10,496 nucleotides of DNA from Oscillospiraceae bacterium (GTDB taxonomy: Bacteria; Bacillota; Clostridia; Oscillospirales; Ruminococcaceae). Location: assembly GCA_020024155.1 (NCBI GenBank), contig JAHHUE010000056.1, positions 1 through 10,496 of the forward strand, written 5' to 3'. Below the pieces are notes generated by a model. That model was not told the DNA's origin and did not search any database. It was given only the letters and a program-made list of their open reading frames with translations. Shown one piece after another: positions 8,080 to 10,496 of the stretch. The position numbers and the translations under genes are program-made. Positions within the stretch are counted from its first letter, which is position 1; each line of letters starts with the position of its first letter.

Positions 8080-9606
8080 ATGAATATGAAAAAAACATCA
8101 ACAAAAATTATGACATATACACTGTCTTTTTTGATAGCAACATCTTGTTTTGCTGTACCAACTTTTGCAGCTGATATAGAAAGCACTGATGTAAATAGTA
8201 TTTCAATTCACGATAACGAAATGCGTCCATTCAAAACTGTTACACCTATCGGAACAAAATCATTCTATAAAATTGACACAAGTACAAACACAGTTATTTA
8301 TGCAGACCGTGATGACGGCTCAGGTTGGAAAGCTATTCCGTCATCATACATAGATGGAAGCCCATATAATGAACAAAATATTTCTTATGGTGCATATATC
8401 GTAAAAACAAATGAAGTTATTTTTGTTCCTTTAACAGAGTGTTTTAAAAATCCACAAGGTGGTTATGAATATCATCATGGAACAAAAGACGGAGCCAGTG
8501 TATCAATTTCTGTTGATACTGCTACAAATGCTGACCCAACCATGGGGACTGATTTCTATATCAATATACAAAATGGCGTAGACCCTGACGGTCCATCAAA
8601 AGATGATACTGTCAATGGTTCAACTGATGATGAAAGAGTATCTTATGATATTACTCTTAGAACAAAAACATCTTACCAGTTAAACGCAACTGTTCCAATG
8701 TATGTTTGTATGTATGGATATAGAGGGACTGGTAATGTTGTAACACCTGAAAGTGACGCATATAAACTAAAAAACTATTCAACTGTAAATAACAATTCTA
8801 ACGCAACTGTTGTTGATATTGTTAAACTCACAAAATATAGTCAAATTTTAGATAATAACCATTCAGATGATATTCTTGAAGCTATTGCTTACAATAAGAA
8901 AACTGGAAAATATATTTGGTGGTATTCAAAACCATCAGAACAAGAAGTTAAAGCTCTTGGTGAAGATTGGATTTACAATGGCAATATCGAAAATGAAAAA
9001 CTAAATGCGTCTGGTCAGTGTTATGTAATTTACATTGATGATGAATGGGATTTCAAAGTTGGTGGTATTCTTGATGATATTACATATAGACAGTCCGTAG
9101 ATAAAGTTGATGACAAACATCCATTAACTAATGATTTTACTTTTGGAAATTGGAACTTTGGCAAAACTCCAGCAGTTGGAGATTCTCTTGAAGGTGGACA
9201 AGCTGAAGGTATGCCAATTAAAATTACAGAACTTCAAGCAGAGCCTGCAACTTGGAGAATGGTTGATAAATCAACAGATATTAAAAATCTCTCAAAAGGT
9301 GAACTGGTTATGACACTTTCACCAAAAACAGCAACAGATAGTTCATCCATTGACCTTTCAAAATGCTCAGCTCCAGTTGATATAACATCAAATGGTTGGT
9401 TATTAGACGCTCCAAATGTTGAAAATGACGGTACAGTTAAAGAAGAAAATGCAACAGAACTTCCTCTTATTACAAATGCAAGAATGGCTGGTGGAAACAT
9501 CAATCCTGCTGGTTGCACATCAGTTGTAAGAGTTATTTATACTGTAACTCCTATCTTTAATGCTAAAGATAATCAAAGCAGACTTATCAAAAACAATGCA
9601 GATTAA
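8080..9606 (+). CDS. Secreted protein with an expanded CMYGY domain
   Basis: This is a 508-residue protein, stop TAA at 9604-9606. The N-terminus is a clear signal peptide (Lys-rich start, hydrophobic core about residues 10-26, likely cut after Ala30 in VPTFA). A Cys at residue 23 makes a weak lipobox (IATSC), but the core continues past it, so a lipoprotein is less likely. Residues about 32-145 form an unrecognised domain. PTMGTDF (residues 153-159) precedes an Asp/Ser-rich linker. From about residue 198 it has the landmarks of the giant protein's C-terminal domain (ATVPMYVCMYGY at 203-214, then WRMVDK, a GELVM block and MAGGNIN near the end). Here the two halves are separated by about 120 extra residues rich in Trp, Tyr and Asp. 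There is no C-terminal anchor. I infer a secreted partner or subunit of the giant surface protein; I do not recognise a named family. Confidence 0.9.
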   Translation: MNMKKTSTKIMTYTLSFLIATSCFAVPTFAADIESTDVNSISIHDNEMRPFKTVTPIGTKSFYKIDTSTNTVIYADRDDGSGWKAIPSSYIDGSPYNEQNISYGAYIVKTNEVIFVPLTECFKNPQGGYEYHHGTKDGASVSISVDTATNADPTMGTDFYINIQNGVDPDGPSKDDTVNGSTDDERVSYDITLRTKTSYQLNATVPMYVCMYGYRGTGNVVTPESDAYKLKNYSTVNNNSNATVVDIVKLTKYSQILDNNHSDDILEAIAYNKKTGKYIWWYSKPSEQEVKALGEDWIYNGNIENEKLNASGQCYVIYIDDEWDFKVGGILDDITYRQSVDKVDDKHPLTNDFTFGNWNFGKTPAVGDSLEGGQAEGMPIKITELQAEPATWRMVDKSTDIKNLSKGELVMTLSPKTATDSSSIDLSKCSAPVDITSNGWLLDAPNVENDGTVKEENATELPLITNARMAGGNINPAGCTSVVRVIYTVTPIFNAKDNQSRLIKNNAD

Positions 9607-9608
9607 AT

Positions 9609-9614
9609 AAAGGA
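9609..9614 (+). promoter_or_regulatory. Ribosome binding site that sets the start at 9623
   Basis: AAAGGA lies 8 bases before the ATG at 9623 but only 2 bases before an in-frame TTG at 9617. The spacing rules out the TTG and selects the ATG. The gap after the preceding stop is 16 bases. Confidence 0.75.
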
Positions 9615-9622
9615 ATTTGATA

Positions 9623-10147
9623 ATGGAAAAATTTAAAAACAAAAAAATCATATCCTATATTTCAATAGCAGCTGTTGTTATTATAATTGCTTTTTTTGGA
9701 AGTTTATTTGTTTTTAATAATAACCTAATTGGTGTTGAAAATAAAATTAAAGCACAAATCGGTCAGCTTGAAAACAAGACAGATGATGAAATAAAAAATG
9801 CTCTTAATGAAGCCATCGAAGATGGCTCATTGAGGGTATCAATAAACGCAAATCCTGTATTCATAAAAGGAACAGATAAAGGTAATTTACAGATTGAAAA
9901 TCACCCTAATAACAAATATAACTTGCGATGTGTAATTACTGCAAATACAGGTAAAAACGGAAAAGAAGAAACACTGTATCAATCAGGGTTAATGCCTGTA
10001 AATTCTCATATTCAAAAAGATGTTTTAAATAAAAATCTTGAAAAAGGAGAATATGATGCAGTTGCAACTTTTACAGCTTACGATGTAGAAACAGATAAAG
10101 CAGTAGGTAAAGTAGTAACAAAAATTCATCTATCAATACTTAGTTAG
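9623..10147 (+). CDS. Single-pass membrane protein with extracellular beta-rich domain
   Basis: This is a 174-residue protein; I chose ATG 9623 over the in-frame TTG at 9617 because only the ATG has a workable ribosome-site spacing. A short Lys-rich N-terminus (MEKFKNKK) is followed by one strong membrane segment (about residues 9-31), predicting the N-terminus inside and the rest outside. Residues about 38-65 look like an amphipathic helix with heptad-like spacing. The remainder reads as a beta-sandwich: SLRVSINANPVFIKG, a GNLQIENHPNNKYNLRC strand pair, YQSGLMP, then a closing strand with GEYDAVATFTAYD and VGK. I recall short membrane proteins with this order of motifs in Clostridia beside surface-protein genes, but no characterised function. 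The likely job is a membrane-held accessory or assembly factor for the exported neighbours (inference). Its stop codon overlaps the ribosome site of the next gene, suggesting coupled translation. Confidence 0.88.
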   Translation: MEKFKNKKIISYISIAAVVIIIAFFGSLFVFNNNLIGVENKIKAQIGQLENKTDDEIKNALNEAIEDGSLRVSINANPVFIKGTDKGNLQIENHPNNKYNLRCVITANTGKNGKEETLYQSGLMPVNSHIQKDVLNKNLEKGEYDAVATFTAYDVETDKAVGKVVTKIHLSILS

Positions 10148-10151
10148 GAGG
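10146..10151 (+). promoter_or_regulatory. Strong ribosome binding site for the TTG-start gene
   Basis: A perfect AGGAGG stands 7 bases before TTG 10159 and shares two bases with the TAG stop (10145-10147) of the preceding gene. This supports the non-ATG start, which is followed directly by a Lys-rich signal peptide. Confidence 0.85.
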
Positions 10152-10158
10152 AAAAATA

Positions 10159-10494
10159 TTGAAAAAGAAAACTTTAATATCAATCTTAACAGTAATAATT
10201 TCTTTTAGTATTATATCTATTTCAGCTTATGCAAAAGAATTGCCAGTTGAAATACCATCTTCTAATCAAGCATCAGTTTCTAAAGAAGTTGATATTGCTC
10301 AAAATACAAAGCCTAATATGGGTACAGACATTTTTATGTATATTCCTCCTGATGTTATTGAAAATGACATTCCAAATATGGGTGACAATAACACAGTTGA
10401 ATTTCCTATGATTATATCTATTTTGAGTGGTAGTTCATATCTTGCTTTATCTTTTATTGCAAGAGGTGGGAAAAGATACAATGCTAATGCGTAG
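10159..10494 (+). CDS. Small exported protein with sortase-signal-like C-terminus (IPNMGD)
   Basis: This is a 111-residue protein starting at TTG with an optimal ribosome site. A signal peptide (MKKK, hydrophobic core, cut likely after AYA at residue 25) leads to a short mature part of about 45 residues without recognisable domain. It contains PNMGTDI (residues 52-58), like PTMGTDF in the secreted neighbour. The C-terminus has the three-part layout of a sortase sorting signal: IPNMGD (71-76), a hydrophobic stretch FPMIISILSGSSYLALSFIA (82-101), and a basic tail RGGKRYNANA. A canonical LPxTG-type motif has Thr at the cleavage position; here it is Met, so either a divergent sortase acts or the protein simply stays in the membrane. 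The mature part is too short for a large adhesin, so an anchor, adaptor or minor subunit role is plausible (inference). Confidence 0.85.
   Translation: MKKKTLISILTVIISFSIISISAYAKELPVEIPSSNQASVSKEVDIAQNTKPNMGTDIFMYIPPDVIENDIPNMGDNNTVEFPMIISILSGSSYLALSFIARGGKRYNANA
10372..10491 (+). other. Putative non-canonical sorting signal
   Basis: PNMGD is followed by a polar-acidic spacer (NNTVE), a roughly 20-residue hydrophobic segment and a tail with three basic residues (R102, K105, R106), ending the protein. The layout fits cell-wall sorting signals; the pentapeptide does not match LPxTG, NPQTN or other motifs I know because Met replaces Thr. Confidence 0.45.
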
Positions 10495-10496
10495 AT
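10481..10496 (+). CDS. Possible start of an overlapping downstream gene (partial)
   Basis: ATG at 10481 (frame +2 relative to the preceding gene) opens MLMRR and runs off the right edge, overlapping the end of the preceding gene by 14 bases. A GAGGTG ribosome-like sequence lies at 10463-10468, 12 bases upstream; another in-frame ATG is at 10487. Only five codons are visible, so this is a suggestion based on operon style. Nothing can be said about the product. Confidence 0.3.

Noticed and set aside
8143..8151. Lipobox-like IATSC making the 8080 product a lipoprotein
   Set aside because: The position three before the Cys is Ala, not Leu, and the hydrophobic core continues to a normal signal-peptidase site at VPTFA.
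9234..9518. Minus-strand 94-codon open frame
   Set aside because: It is antisense to a well-supported gene whose domain landmarks continue through it; no ribosome site and no domain visible.
9617..9622. TTG at 9617 as start of the membrane protein
   Set aside because: It is only 2 bases after the ribosome site; ATG 9623 has correct spacing and a typical Lys-rich N-terminus.
1..10496. CRISPR, tRNA, rRNA, insertion sequence or riboswitch
   Set aside because: No spaced direct repeats, tRNA cloverleaf, transposase frame or non-coding stretch longer than 34 bases is present.

Overview
The window is AT-rich (roughly one third G+C by eye) and coded entirely on the + strand. Strong AGGAGG-type ribosome sites, AT-ending codons, a TTG start, Gram-positive-style signal peptides and large multi-module surface proteins all suggest a low-GC Firmicute. 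A gut-type Clostridia (Oscillospiraceae/Lachnospiraceae-like) is my best guess, made by inference and not by a search.

Layout: (1) 1-8045 is the 3' part (about 2,680 codons) of one giant exported-type protein whose start lies left of the window. It opens on a Ser/Glu-rich linker of 39-bp in-frame tandem repeats. Next come Ig-like sandwich material, a large module with a GHD-containing glycine-rich turn, more beta-sandwich modules, a cysteine-free C-type-lectin-like domain with a long insertion, a stack of YDG/MBG-like 'stalk' modules, and a C-terminal domain carrying the signature CMYGY. (2) 8080-9606 is a 508-residue secreted protein with a signal peptide that carries a second, expanded copy of the same CMYGY domain. 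(3) 9623-10147 is a 174-residue single-pass membrane protein with an extracellular beta-rich domain. (4) 10159-10494 is a 111-residue protein with a signal peptide and a C-terminal tail shaped like a sortase sorting signal, in which IPNMGD stands where an LPxTG-type motif would be. A further gene may begin at 10481, overlapping the end of gene 4 and running off the right edge.

The genes are separated by only 34, 16 and 11 bases. Each junction holds a ribosome site and no convincing terminator or promoter, so they look like one operon. The simplest reading is a cell-surface assembly: a giant adhesin or stalk with a lectin-like head, a smaller secreted partner sharing its terminal domain, a membrane-tethered accessory protein and a small wall-anchored or membrane-held protein. 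That joint role is inference; no enzyme, transporter, regulator, mobile element, RNA gene or CRISPR array is visible. No stretch over 300 bases lacks a gene.
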